Shown here one piece after another: positions 16,028-25,098 of a stretch of DNA of 64,000 nucleotides. The first letter of the stretch is position 1. Each line of letters opens with the position of its first letter. Under the pieces are notes generated by a model. The model searched no databases, was not told the DNA's origin, and was given only the letters and a program-made list of their open reading frames with translations. The stretch comes from Burkholderia sp. OK233 (GTDB lineage Bacteria; Pseudomonadota; Gammaproteobacteria; Burkholderiales; Burkholderiaceae). The translations under genes and the position numbers were made by a program. The stretch is from assembly GCF_900230185.1 (NCBI RefSeq), contig NZ_OCSR01000002.1, forward strand, positions 1,674,001-1,738,000, in the 5' to 3' direction.

Positions 16028-17348
16028 CACGATTTCTAGCCTCCGTGGGGACTTGATTGAATTGAATGGGCTCCACCTTTCCGAGCAGGAACAGGTAATT
16101 GAGAATCGCAATCACGATCAGCGCCGACGAGAACAGCAGCGCAAAAACGAACGAGCCGGTTGAACCAACAATCGCGCCGGTGACGATCGGACCGACCACG
16201 CCGCCCATGTTGGAGACGGTGTTCTGGATACCCGCAACCCGCGACACCATATTCGCCGGCGCGACATCGCCCGGCAGCGCCCAGACCTGGGATGCAGCGA
16301 CGGTCGTGCCCGACTTCGCCACGCAGAGCAAGGCGACGGCCACGAGCGGAGAAGTCGCGAACGCTGCGAGTCCGATGCTTGACGCCATCACCAGGCCAAC
16401 GACGAGAAACAGTTTGCGGGTCGCGGTGAGCGACAGCCTTCCCGAGGCATATACACGATCGGAGGCCCAGCCCGCGAATACCTCGACGATCATCGAAAGG
16501 ACGAGCGGCAGCGAAGCCATGAAGCCCATCTCCATCAGGCTCATGCCGCGTTCCTTGACGAGATACGTCGGCAGCCAGGTGATGAAGAAGTAGGAGTTGT
16601 AGTTGATCATGAAGAAGCCGATACACATGGCCCAGATGTTCCGATGTGCGAACAGCCTGTGCCAGGGTACATCGGCGGCCGCGCCCACGCCGTCGCTGCG
16701 CGACACCGCTTCGTCATTGCGGATATGGGCAAGCTCGGCCGCATTCACTCGCCTGTGATCCGCCGGCGAGTCCCTGAACACCAACACCCAGACGACGCAC
16801 CAGATGAGACCCAGCACACCGGTGATCGCAAAGGTGACCTTCCAGTCGAACGTCGCCAGCAGCCAGGCGATCAGCGGCAGCGCCACCGCGCCCCCAAGCT
16901 TCGACCCGCTATCGAAGATGCCCGCCACCGTTGCGCGTTCCTTGCGCGGAAACCATCGCGAGGCGATGCCCGCGTTACTGGGGTAGGCGCCCGCTTCGCC
17001 GATGCCCAGCATGACCCGTAGGACCACGAGGGACTTGAAGCCGGTGGCGAGTCCGGTTACGGCCGTCGCAAGCGACCACCAGAACACGGACGCACCCAGC
17101 ACGATCTTCTGTCCGAAGCGATCGGCGAGCATGCCCGCAGGCAATTGCAGCAACGCATACGACCAGAAGAACGCCGACATCACGATGCCCATCTCCATCG
17201 CACTGAGATGGAACTCCGTCTGAAGATGGGGAGCCGCGGCGGACAGCACCGTGCGGTCGATATAGTTGATGGCGATGGCCGACCACATCAGACCGGCCAC
17301 CAGCCAGCGCACTTTGCTGCGTGGCGCCTGTTGCAAGGCTTGGTTCAA
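15999..17348 (-). CDS. MFS sugar-acid permease (galactarate/glucarate type)
   Basis: 449 residues with 12 predicted membrane helices. The anion:cation symporter subfamily motifs are clear: INYIDRTVLSAAAPHL in TM1, GMLADRFGQK after TM2, and GIGEAGAYPSNAGIASRWFP before TM4, as in GudP/GarP/ExuT-type permeases. It would import galactarate or glucarate by proton symport. It lies between the dehydratase and aldolase genes in one minus-strand operon, 39 bases after the dehydratase gene, so galactarate is the likely substrate. The exact sugar acid cannot be told from sequence alone. Confidence 0.9.
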   Translation of the reverse strand: MNQALQQAPRSKVRWLVAGLMWSAIAINYIDRTVLSAAAPHLQTEFHLSAMEMGIVMSAFFWSYALLQLPAGMLADRFGQKIVLGASVFWWSLATAVTGLATGFKSLVVLRVMLGIGEAGAYPSNAGIASRWFPRKERATVAGIFDSGSKLGGAVALPLIAWLLATFDWKVTFAITGVLGLIWCVVWVLVFRDSPADHRRVNAAELAHIRNDEAVSRSDGVGAAADVPWHRLFAHRNIWAMCIGFFMINYNSYFFITWLPTYLVKERGMSLMEMGFMASLPLVLSMIVEVFAGWASDRVYASGRLSLTATRKLFLVVGLVMASSIGLAAFATSPLVAVALLCVAKSGTTVAASQVWALPGDVAPANMVSRVAGIQNTVSNMGGVVGPIVTGAIVGSTGSFVFALLFSSALIVIAILNYLFLLGKVEPIQFNQVPTEARNRDERNVDVNA

Positions 17349-17387
17349 TCTCTGTCTCCGCTTTTTTTGTAGGAATGAGGTGGCGTT

Positions 17388-18935
17388 TCAGCTCACGATG
17401 CCCATGTGCCAGGGCACAAATTCGTGGTCGCCCAGCCCGAGCAACTCACTGCGGGTGCGCTCGCCCGACGCGGCCCGCAGGATGTGCTCGAAGATATCCT
17501 TCCCCATCTCCTCGACTGATCGCTCACCATCAAGGACAAGTCCGCAATTGATGTCCATGTCGTCGCGAAGCCGCTTGAACATCGGCGTGTTGCTCGCGAG
17601 CTTGAGGGTGGGCGCGGGCTTCGAGCCGAACATGGAGCCGCGGCCCGTCGTGAAGCAGATCAAGTTTGCGCCACTTGCAATCTGCCCGGTCACCGCGACG
17701 GGATCGTAGCCGGGCGAATCCATGAAGACGAAGCCGGCCCGGTCGATAGGCTCGGCGTATTCATAGACAGCCTGCAGCGGCGTCGTGCCGCCTTTCATCG
17801 CCGATCCGAGCGACTTTTCGAAGATGTTGGCGAGTCCGCCCTTCTGATTACCCGGTCCGACGACACCGTTGAACTGACCGTTGTGGCCGCGCGTATAGCG
17901 CTCCCACCACGCGAGCCGGTCGAGCAGTTTCTGGCCGACCTCCGGTGTCACCGCACGGCGCGTCAGCATGTATTCGACGCCGTGAATTTCGGGGGTTTCG
18001 GAAAGAATGGCCGTGCCGCCGTGACGCACCAGAAGGTCCATGGCTGCGCCCAGGGCTGGATTGGCCGTGATGCCCGAAAAACCGTCGGAGCCGCCGCATT
18101 CCAGACCGATTTTCAGGTGACTTGCCGGCACCGGACGGCGCTCGATGTCGTTCGCCGACGGCAGCATCTTCTGTATGGCAGCGATCCCCGCGTCGATCGT
18201 TGCCCGGGTGCCACCTTCGTCCTGCATCACCAATGCGTGGACCGACGTACCGACTTGAAGCCCTTGTGAATCGAGCAGGTCGCCCACCTGATTGCGCTCG
18301 CAGCCCAGCCCGACGATCAGCACCCCGGCGAGATTGGGATGACGCGCATAGCCGGCGAGCGTCCGGCGCAGGACGTCGAAGTGCTCGCTGGGTGAGGACA
18401 TCCCGCAGCCACTTGTCTGCGCGAACGCTACCACGCCATCGACATTGGGATAAGGCGCAAGCCGCTCCGGCGTAAACCAGGCGGCAATATTCTTGATAAC
18501 AGTCGACGAACAGTTGACCGATGCCAGAATCCCGATGAAGTTGCGCGTCGCGACCCGCCCGTCGGGCCGAACGATGCCGTTAAATCTCGCCCGTTCAGCT
18601 TCTGCCACGTACTCGACCGGACGCACATCGAGACAGAAGCCCGGATCGCGCTCGAAATCGATCAGTTCGACGTTGTGAGTGTGGACGTGATCACCCGCCT
18701 CGATGTCGCGAGCCGCGAGGCCAATGACCGTGTCGTATTTACGGATCGGCGCACCACGGGGGATGCGATAGGCGGCGACTTTGTGGCCCGCGGTGACCTG
18801 CGCGCGTATGCGGATCGTCGTGTCTCCGATGCATAGTTGCTGCCCGATCGACAGCGATTCTCGCGCGATCAGTACATTGTCCGCGGCGTTAAGCCGGATC
18901 AGCGGCTCGCTCAACACCGTACCAGCCTGCGACAT
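17388..18935 (-). CDS. garD: Galactarate dehydratase (UxaA/GarD family)
   Basis: 515 residues, normal for GarD (about 523). An N-terminal SAF-like domain (IRLNAADNVLIARESL, DTTIRIRAQVTAGHKVA) precedes the UxaA catalytic part: TRNFIGILASVNCSST, TSGCGMSS, VLIVGLGCERNQ, LECGGSDGFSGITANPALG and CFTTGRGSMFG. The Cys residues and GGSDG motif are those of the Fe-dependent galactarate/altronate dehydratases. It makes 5-keto-4-deoxy-glucarate for the aldolase encoded downstream. The start at 18935 has AGGAG just upstream. First gene of the operon, facing the LacI regulator across a strong palindromic operator. Confidence 0.9.
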   Translation of the reverse strand: MSQAGTVLSEPLIRLNAADNVLIARESLSIGQQLCIGDTTIRIRAQVTAGHKVAAYRIPRGAPIRKYDTVIGLAARDIEAGDHVHTHNVELIDFERDPGFCLDVRPVEYVAEAERARFNGIVRPDGRVATRNFIGILASVNCSSTVIKNIAAWFTPERLAPYPNVDGVVAFAQTSGCGMSSPSEHFDVLRRTLAGYARHPNLAGVLIVGLGCERNQVGDLLDSQGLQVGTSVHALVMQDEGGTRATIDAGIAAIQKMLPSANDIERRPVPASHLKIGLECGGSDGFSGITANPALGAAMDLLVRHGGTAILSETPEIHGVEYMLTRRAVTPEVGQKLLDRLAWWERYTRGHNGQFNGVVGPGNQKGGLANIFEKSLGSAMKGGTTPLQAVYEYAEPIDRAGFVFMDSPGYDPVAVTGQIASGANLICFTTGRGSMFGSKPAPTLKLASNTPMFKRLRDDMDINCGLVLDGERSVEEMGKDIFEHILRAASGERTRSELLGLGDHEFVPWHMGIVS

Positions 18936-19004
18936 GATGCTCTCCTGTCTCTCAAGTCCCGGGCGCGCGCACTCGGTTCGCGCCAATCGCCTCTCTTCTA
19001 ATTT

Positions 19005-19033
19005 ATGTTACCGGTTCATGTAACCGGTAACAT
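19005..19033. promoter_or_regulatory. LacI/GntR-type palindromic operator
   Basis: Perfect 11-base inverted repeat ATGTTACCGGT (19005-19015) and ACCGGTAACAT (19023-19033) around a 7-base spacer. The half-site TGTTACCGGT is close to the ATGTTACC-type operators of the GntR branch of LacI proteins. It sits between garD and the LacI gene, upstream of both, so it probably serves repression of the operon and autoregulation. Confidence 0.82.
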
Positions 19034-19089
19034 ACGACGCATGGTAGTATGGTTTTGCCATAATCGCCAGCAACTTTTTTTGGGCCTGA

Positions 19090-20163
19090 GTGATCAACGT
19101 CGTGAGCAAACCGCCTACTACCCTGCTTGCCCCTGCCGAACGAAGTGCCTCCCGGCGCGCCCGCAAGAATTCCGGCCGCGTGACGCTGAGCGATCTCGCG
19201 ACGCTCGTCGGCGTGACGAAAGTGACCGTCTCACGCGCACTGAACACGCCGGAACTGGTTTCGGTCGATACGCTGGAGCGCGTCCAGGCAGCCGTCCGGC
19301 AAACCGGGTATACGCCCGACCTCATCGCCGGTTCGCTGGCGTCGACTCGCAGCCATCTCATCGTCGCCTTGATCCCCGCGATGGCCGGGAGCGTGTTTCA
19401 GGAAACCGTCGGCGCCCTGACGACCGAGCTTGCCGCGTCGGGCTATCAGTTGCTGATTGGACAAAGCGGATACGACGAGTCGCGCGAAGACGCCCTGCTT
19501 GATGCGGTGATCGGCCGCCGGCCCGCCGGCATCGTACTGACCGGCGTCGTTCATTCCCAGAGTGCGAGGCAAAAGCTGCGCGCGTGCGGCATTCCTGTCG
19601 TCGAGACCTGGGACCTGACACGCGAGCCCATCGACATGCTGGTCGGTTTCTCCCATGAGAACGTGGGGAAGGCAGCTGCGGATTTTCTGAAGACACGCGG
19701 CGTGCGCCGGCCCGCTGTCGTCACACCTAGCGACCGGCGGGCGCAGGCCCGCACCAAAGCGTTCCTCAAAGCGTTCGGGAACGGCAAAACCATCTCCGCC
19801 ATCCCTGTCGTGACGGTCGAGTCACCCGCGAATCTGGGTGACGGGCGACGGGCGCTGAAAGGCTTGCTCGACACGCACGCCGATATCGACGCCGTTTTTT
19901 GCGGCGCGGATATTCTGGCGCTGGGCGTGTTGATGGAAGCGGAGTACCGGGATATCTCAGTACCAGAGAAACTGCGTGTGATTGGCTACGGTGATCTGAA
20001 TTTTGCGAATGACACCACGCCGCCGTTGTCGACCATGAGAGTCGACGGCACGAGAATTGGAACGCTTGCGGCAACCATGCTGGTCGATCGGATTGAGAAT
20101 CGTGCTGGCGGCGAGCCAATCGTCGATGTGGGATTCAGTCTGATTGAGCGGGAAAGCACCTAG
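19090..20163 (+). CDS. LacI-family transcriptional regulator of galactarate genes
   Basis: About 357 residues from a GTG start (a second GTG at 19102 is an alternative; neither has a clear ribosome site). The LacI HTH is RVTLSDLATLVGVTKVTVSR followed by the hinge helix region (TGYTPDLIAGSLAS). A periplasmic-binding-type effector domain follows (LIVALIPAMAGSVFQETVGAL, VIGYGDLNFANDTTPPLSTM). The sequence is of the GntR type within LacI. It is divergent from the galactarate operon with the operator at 19005-19033 between them, so it is the presumed local repressor; the inducer is probably a galactarate-pathway intermediate. Confidence 0.9.
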   Translation: MINVVSKPPTTLLAPAERSASRRARKNSGRVTLSDLATLVGVTKVTVSRALNTPELVSVDTLERVQAAVRQTGYTPDLIAGSLASTRSHLIVALIPAMAGSVFQETVGALTTELAASGYQLLIGQSGYDESREDALLDAVIGRRPAGIVLTGVVHSQSARQKLRACGIPVVETWDLTREPIDMLVGFSHENVGKAAADFLKTRGVRRPAVVTPSDRRAQARTKAFLKAFGNGKTISAIPVVTVESPANLGDGRRALKGLLDTHADIDAVFCGADILALGVLMEAEYRDISVPEKLRVIGYGDLNFANDTTPPLSTMRVDGTRIGTLAATMLVDRIENRAGGEPIVDVGFSLIEREST

Positions 20164-20329
20164 TGTCGTAGTGCTCTGTTAGAGCTACGCAGTTCCCGCA
20201 ACGCCTCGCAGGAGTATCGATCTGTTCGTCCAGTGGCTCGTCGACAAGGCCAGATCGACGACCCACGCGTTGAGCCTGTCGACACGGACGTCGACTTGAT
20301 GCGAATCAGCAGCACGTCATGGCCCGCGG

Positions 20330-21559
20330 TCAAATTCGACGCGCGCATTCCTCACGCAGATGCTCAATGAACGCCTGCTGGACGGCGGTGCCGAGCCAGT
20401 CGGTACGCAATGTATACCCGACCGCCCGGCTTGCCTCGGGCGTCTCCAGTTCCAACGCGACCATCTCGCTGCCCGGATAGGCCTCGCGAATCTGCGCACG
20501 CGACAGGAGCGTGATGCAATCGCTTTCCACCAGCATCGCTATCATCATCGCTAGCGAACTGGTCTCGACCACCAGCGGCGGCTTGACCGGCAGCCGGGCG
20601 AAGATCGCGTCGATCACCGAGCGTCGCGGCACGTTGCGCTGTGGCATGACCCAGTCGTAACCGGCGAGGTCGCGGGCCGCGACGGTTTTCTGTCCGGCCA
20701 GCCGATGCCCCTTGCGGACGGCAACCACGTAAGGGTCGGCGAACAGCTCCGTCTCCTGCACCGACCCCGTGAGGCGGGGCTCGCGCAGCCCGCCGATGAT
20801 GATATCGATAGCGCCGACGCGTAGTTCGCGCAAGAGGTGCGCGTGGGAGCCTTCATCGACCGTAACGCGCGCAGCAGGGTAGCGGCCACGCAGTCGTTGG
20901 ATGGCGCGCGCGACGAGGCGTGGCGGCAGCAACGGCAAGACGCCGATCGCCACTTTCCCTGTGAGCTGTCCGCGCGCGTATGCCAGATCCTCACTCGCCT
21001 GTGCAATTTCGTAGAGCGCCAGACTCAGACAGCGCGCGAATTCGATGCCTGCAGGGTTGGCCGACACGCTATGCACACGCCGCCGGTAAAGCGACACGCC
21101 GACATTCTGCTCGATCTGCCGCGCCGCCCGATGCACGGCCGGCTGCGAGATGCCCAATAACTGTGCGGCCTCTGCCGCCGATCCCGCATTTGCAATCGCG
21201 ATGTGGCAGCGCACCTGCGTGTCGGTCAGACGGCGGCAAATCTTAACCGCGTTCGCCGGCACCGCTTGGCCAGTCAGGCTTGCAACGGCGCGTTCCATCT
21301 GGTCGAGCATGCGACGTACGCGCCGTTGCAGGATCACGCCCTCCTCCGTCAATTCGCTACCGCCGAAGCCGCGCTCGAAAAGCTGACCGCCGAAGCTCGC
21401 TTCCAGCTTGCTGATGGCGAGGCTCACCGCAGGCTGCGTGCGCCCCGCGCGGGTAGCCGCCTGTCCGATTCCACCTGCTTCGCACACCGCATCGAACAGG
21501 AAAAGCCGCCTTAATCGCGTCAGATCGTCATTCGATGGCGTGCGCTCGACTACACCCAT
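20330..21559 (-). CDS. LysR-type regulator with two tandem N-terminal HTH domains
   Basis: 409 residues, about 100 longer than a normal LysR protein. The first HTH is at about 18-80 (FDAVCEAGGIGQAATRAGRT, then QPAVSLAISKLE) and a second complete one at about 112-175 (AIANAGSAAEAAQLLGISQP, then AVHRAARQIEQNVG). The effector-binding domain occupies about 195-400 (GKVAIGVLPLLPPRLVARAI). The two HTH domains are related but clearly diverged, so this is not a recent duplication or assembly artefact. It faces the amidohydrolase-led catabolic operon at 21703 and is its likely regulator. Confidence 0.9.
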   Translation of the reverse strand: MGVVERTPSNDDLTRLRRLFLFDAVCEAGGIGQAATRAGRTQPAVSLAISKLEASFGGQLFERGFGGSELTEEGVILQRRVRRMLDQMERAVASLTGQAVPANAVKICRRLTDTQVRCHIAIANAGSAAEAAQLLGISQPAVHRAARQIEQNVGVSLYRRRVHSVSANPAGIEFARCLSLALYEIAQASEDLAYARGQLTGKVAIGVLPLLPPRLVARAIQRLRGRYPAARVTVDEGSHAHLLRELRVGAIDIIIGGLREPRLTGSVQETELFADPYVVAVRKGHRLAGQKTVAARDLAGYDWVMPQRNVPRRSVIDAIFARLPVKPPLVVETSSLAMMIAMLVESDCITLLSRAQIREAYPGSEMVALELETPEASRAVGYTLRTDWLGTAVQQAFIEHLREECARRI

Positions 21560-21702
21560 CGATTCTCCAGATTTGCTATGTGAAAACCCTTAGCTTAACC
21601 AGAATTTATGCCTTGCGGCTCACTTCATATTGGGACCTTCGACTACATCACACTTACAGTAACGTCCATCCGATCAAAAAGTTTCCAGTCAGGAGCTCGT
21701 TC

Positions 21703-22554
21703 ATGTCTGTCGTCATCGACACGCACACTCACGCAATTTCCCCAGATAAACAACGTTATCCGCTCGCACCGGTCGGTGGTCACCAGTCGGAATGGTCGGC
21801 GAAGCGCCCCGTTAGTTTTGAAGGCCTGCTCGCCTCAATGGACGAAGCCGGCATCGATCGTGCGGTGGTCGTTCAAGCTTCGACAGTGTACGGTAACGAC
21901 AATAGTTATGTGGTCGAAGCGGTACGGAGCCATCCTGATCGCTTCGCAGGCGTGTTCTCGGTCGACGTGCTAGCGAGCGACGCCGTCACGCAGTTGCAAC
22001 GCTGGCTCGACGCGGGCCTCTCCGGGCTGCGCCTTTTCACGACCGGCAGCACGATGCCCGGCCAGGCGGGCTGGCTCGACGACGAGCGCTCGTTCCCGGT
22101 ATGGGAATACACGCAGCGCCACAACGTTCCGATCTGCCTGCAGATGACCGCGCAAGGAATTCCCGCACTCCTGAACATGCTCGCGCGCTTTCCCGACATC
22201 CGGGTGTTGCTCGATCACCTCGCACGTCCCGAACTCGCCGGCGGCCCGCCGTACGAAGCGGCCGCACCGCTCTTCGGCCTCGCGTCGCATCAGGGTGTGT
22301 ATCTGAAGCTCACGAACCGCACGATCGCCGAAGCCGCGCGTGGTGACTCGACGCCCGCCGCCTTCTTCCCCCGCGTGCTCGACGCATTTGGCGCGCATCG
22401 CATCGCGTGGGGTTCGAATTTCCCGGCTGCCGAAGGCGCGCTGCCGCAACTGCTCGCCGATGCCCGCGAGAGTCTGTCGATGCTGCCCGCCGACGCGCGC
22501 GAAGCCATCTTCGGTGGCACCGCGCGCACGATGTATCCAGCGCTCGCCGCTTGA
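21703..22554 (+). CDS. TIM-barrel amidohydrolase (2-pyrone-4,6-dicarboxylate lactonase-like)
   Basis: 283 residues of the amidohydrolase superfamily (COG3618 type). The metal motif is IDTHTHAI near the N-terminus; VVVQASTVYGNDN, LLDHLARPEL and AWGSNFPAAEG fit the LigI-like lactonase layout. LigI opens 2-pyrone-4,6-dicarboxylate to oxalomesaconate. AGGAG precedes the ATG at 21703; the frame open from 21535 is leader. It is the first gene of a plus-strand cluster with a decarboxylase-like protein, a dicarboxylate transporter, a porin and an oxalomesaconate hydratase-like enzyme. The substrate assignment is inference from neighbours. Confidence 0.8.
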   Translation: MSVVIDTHTHAISPDKQRYPLAPVGGHQSEWSAKRPVSFEGLLASMDEAGIDRAVVVQASTVYGNDNSYVVEAVRSHPDRFAGVFSVDVLASDAVTQLQRWLDAGLSGLRLFTTGSTMPGQAGWLDDERSFPVWEYTQRHNVPICLQMTAQGIPALLNMLARFPDIRVLLDHLARPELAGGPPYEAAAPLFGLASHQGVYLKLTNRTIAEAARGDSTPAAFFPRVLDAFGAHRIAWGSNFPAAEGALPQLLADARESLSMLPADAREAIFGGTARTMYPALAA

Positions 22555-22589
22555 TACGTACGCCTCGAACGAAACAGGAAGACAAGACC

Positions 22590-23501
22590 GTGAGCATCTC
22601 TACACAACCGCTGCGCCTGAAGACTGCGTTGAAAACCTATCCGCACACGCAGGCGCTGAAAGCCGGCGAACTGAGCGACCTCGCCGTCGAATTCGTGTTT
22701 GAGGACGTCGAACCAATTCACCGCGCGTTCGCACCGATGGCGCGCCGTCAGGTGTACGACGTCAGCGAAATGGCGATCGTCACGTATTTGCAGGCGAAAG
22801 CCTACGGCAAGCCGATCGTGCTGCTGCCCACGGTCGTGGCCGCGCGCTTCCAGCAGGGCTGCATTATTTACAATGCCGAGCGTGGCAAACTCGATACTGG
22901 CAGTCTCCCGGGAAAGAAAATCGGCGTACGCGCCTACTCGCAGACCACAGGTATGTGGGTGCGCGCCATTCTGGCGCAAACCTACGGCGTGCCGCTTGAT
23001 CAGGTCGAATGGGTCACGATCGAAGGCGCGCATCTGGAGGAGTATCGCGATCCGCCTTTCGTGCGCCGCGCCGAACCCGGCAAGCAACTGTTGCCGATGC
23101 TTCGTGCGGGCGAACTCGATGCCGCCATCCTCGGCAACGATCTGCCCGACGAGCCAGGGCTCGAACCACTGATCGACGACGCGGCCGCCGCCGACCGTGA
23201 GTGGTATGCCCTCCATCGATACGTTCCGATCAATCACGTCGTCGTGGTAACGAAGGCGCTGGCCGATACGCATCCGCAAGCCGTGCGTGCTGTGTATGAC
23301 CTGCTGTGCCGCGGCAAGGCATCGGTCGCAGCGGGAAACGCCGGCAGGCCGGACAAGCTGCTGTTCGGCTACGACGCGCTCCGCGGTCCGCTTGAGGAAA
23401 CGCTTGCGTTCTGCGAGCAGCAACAACTGCTGCCACGCAAGCTGAGTGTCGACGAGATCTTTGCCGACAGTCTTGGCATTCTGGGCGACGCCGCGCGCTA
23501 A
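22590..23501 (+). CDS. 4,5-dihydroxyphthalate decarboxylase-like protein (PBP fold, no signal peptide)
   Basis: 303 residues from a GTG start preceded by AGGAA. The sequence has a periplasmic-binding-protein type II fold: YDVSEMAIVTYLQAKAYGK, LPGKKIGVRAYSQTTGMWVRAIL and LRAGELDAAILGNDLPD. The same fold occurs in the 4,5-dihydroxyphthalate decarboxylases (Pht5-like) and in ABC substrate-binding proteins. No signal peptide is present, and no ABC permease or ATPase lies nearby, so a cytoplasmic enzyme is more likely than a transporter component. In this cluster it may decarboxylate a polycarboxylate. Function is not certain. Confidence 0.72.
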   Translation: MSISTQPLRLKTALKTYPHTQALKAGELSDLAVEFVFEDVEPIHRAFAPMARRQVYDVSEMAIVTYLQAKAYGKPIVLLPTVVAARFQQGCIIYNAERGKLDTGSLPGKKIGVRAYSQTTGMWVRAILAQTYGVPLDQVEWVTIEGAHLEEYRDPPFVRRAEPGKQLLPMLRAGELDAAILGNDLPDEPGLEPLIDDAAAADREWYALHRYVPINHVVVVTKALADTHPQAVRAVYDLLCRGKASVAAGNAGRPDKLLFGYDALRGPLEETLAFCEQQQLLPRKLSVDEIFADSLGILGDAAR

Positions 23502-23569
23502 CGTCGCAGCCGTTCATTTCATCATTTTTGAGCGAACCAGAGTTCGCCGCCGCTTGACAAGGAGACACC

Positions 23570-24928
23570 ATGAGCTTGCCCGGCAAGTCCGCCGCCACCA
23601 AACCCAAGGCGCGTCAGCCGTTCTACCGCGACCTGTCTTTTCAGGTGTTGGCCGGTATGGCACTGGGCGTCGCCACGGGCTACTTCTTCCCGAAGTTCGG
23701 CATCAATCTGGAGCCCGTCGGCGACGCCTTTATCCGCATCATCCAGATGCTGATTGGACCGATCATCTTCTGCACCGTGTGCAGCGGCATCGCGGGTGTC
23801 AACGACTTCAAGAAGGTTGGCCGCGTGGCGATCAAGGCGCTTTTCTATTTTGAAATGGTGACCTCGCTCGCACTGGTGCTGGGCCTCGTAGTCATCAACC
23901 TGCTCAAGCCCGGTGTCGGCATGAACGTGGACATGCACAGCGTGCACTCCGCCGCCGTCGATGTGTACATCGCGAAAGCCCATCACGTCGTCACGACGAG
24001 CGAATTCCTGCTGAATGTGATTCCACACACGGCGATCAGCGCGTTCGCCGGCGGCGACGTCCTGCAGGTGCTGTTCTTCTCGGTGCTGTTTGCATTCGGC
24101 CTTGCCGCAATCGGCGAGCGCGCACAGCCGGTGTTGAACCTGATCGACGCGATGTCGGGCTCGCTCTTCTGGATCATCGGCCTGACGATGAAAATCGCGC
24201 CCCTCGCCGCGTTCGGCGCGATCGCCTTCACGGTCAGCAAATTCGGCTTCGGTACGCTGATCTCGCTCGGCAAACTCGTACTCGAGTTCTATCTGACCTG
24301 CGCGCTCTTCATCATGCTGATTCTCTGGCCGATCGCGAAAGTCAACGGTTTCAGCCTGCTGCGCCTGATGCGCTACATCGGCGCAGAGTTGCTGCTCGTG
24401 ATCGGCACGAGTTCGTCGGAGACAGTTTTCCCGCAACTGATCGACAAGCTCGAACGGCTCGGCTGCGAAAAATCGGTGGTGGGTCTGGTTCTGCCGACCG
24501 CGTACACGTTCAATCACGACGGCACGTGCCTGTACTTCGCCGCAGCGGCTGTGTTTCTCGCGCAGGCCACCAACACGCCGATGAACTGGCATGACCAGCT
24601 GGTGCTGCTCGCCGTGTTGCTGCTCACGTCGAAGGGCGCGGCGGGCGTATCCGGCGCGGCGATTGCCGTGCTGGCAGCGACGCTCGCCGCATCGAACACG
24701 ATTCCGGTCGAATCGATCGCCCTGATTCTCGGCATTCACAAGGCGATGTCCAGCGCGTTCGTGTTCACCAACATTGTCGGCAATAGCGTGGCGACCATCG
24801 TGGTGGCGAACTGGGAAAAGGCACTCGACCGTGTCGCGCTACGCCATGAACTGAAAACCGGCTTCAAACCGGCCGACCCGTCGCCCGCCCGCCTCAACCA
24901 GACGAGCAGCGGTCAGGCAGGTAACTAG
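23570..24928 (+). CDS. dctA: C4-dicarboxylate/H+ or Na+ symporter (DctA family)
   Basis: 452 residues of the DAACS family. N-terminus FYRDLSFQVLAGMALGVATG, then FIRIIQMLIGPIIFCTVCSGIAG, the Ser-rich hairpin IGTSSSETVFPQLIDKLE, and PTAYTFNHDGTCLYFAAAAVFLAQAT as in bacterial DctA. Eight helices plus two re-entrant loops are expected. It imports succinate, fumarate, malate or similar diacids. GGAG lies ahead of the ATG. Within this cluster it may take up an aromatic or pyrone dicarboxylate rather than succinate, which is inference from the neighbouring lactonase and hydratase genes. Confidence 0.92.
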   Translation: MSLPGKSAATKPKARQPFYRDLSFQVLAGMALGVATGYFFPKFGINLEPVGDAFIRIIQMLIGPIIFCTVCSGIAGVNDFKKVGRVAIKALFYFEMVTSLALVLGLVVINLLKPGVGMNVDMHSVHSAAVDVYIAKAHHVVTTSEFLLNVIPHTAISAFAGGDVLQVLFFSVLFAFGLAAIGERAQPVLNLIDAMSGSLFWIIGLTMKIAPLAAFGAIAFTVSKFGFGTLISLGKLVLEFYLTCALFIMLILWPIAKVNGFSLLRLMRYIGAELLLVIGTSSSETVFPQLIDKLERLGCEKSVVGLVLPTAYTFNHDGTCLYFAAAAVFLAQATNTPMNWHDQLVLLAVLLLTSKGAAGVSGAAIAVLAATLAASNTIPVESIALILGIHKAMSSAFVFTNIVGNSVATIVVANWEKALDRVALRHELKTGFKPADPSPARLNQTSSGQAGN

Positions 24929-24944
24929 CAACACATGCCCCGTC

Positions 24945-24976
24945 GCCGGCGGTGCGGATGAAAGACTGCCGCCGGC
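24945..24976 (+). terminator. Stem-loop between dctA and porin genes
   Basis: GCCGGCGG (24945-24952) pairs perfectly with CCGCCGGC (24969-24976) across a 16-base loop. No T-tract follows, so it may be a weak or Rho-linked terminator or an mRNA-stabilising hairpin after dctA rather than a strict intrinsic terminator. Confidence 0.4.
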
Positions 24977-25098
24977 TCAGCTGGAAACCGATAAACGGAG
25001 CTGGAAATATAAATTTCATTTAGTCATACGAATCGTATGGCAAAGCTATGCCATCGCCAGCCGTTCCACAAAATACGACATTAAATTGGAGACATGCT

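Noticed and set aside
20195..20300. Possible remnant of a LysR C-terminus (frame reading DLFVQWLVDKA) downstream of the LacI gene
   Set aside because: Only about 30 residues with weak similarity to the end of GcvA-like regulators; too short to support a pseudogene call.
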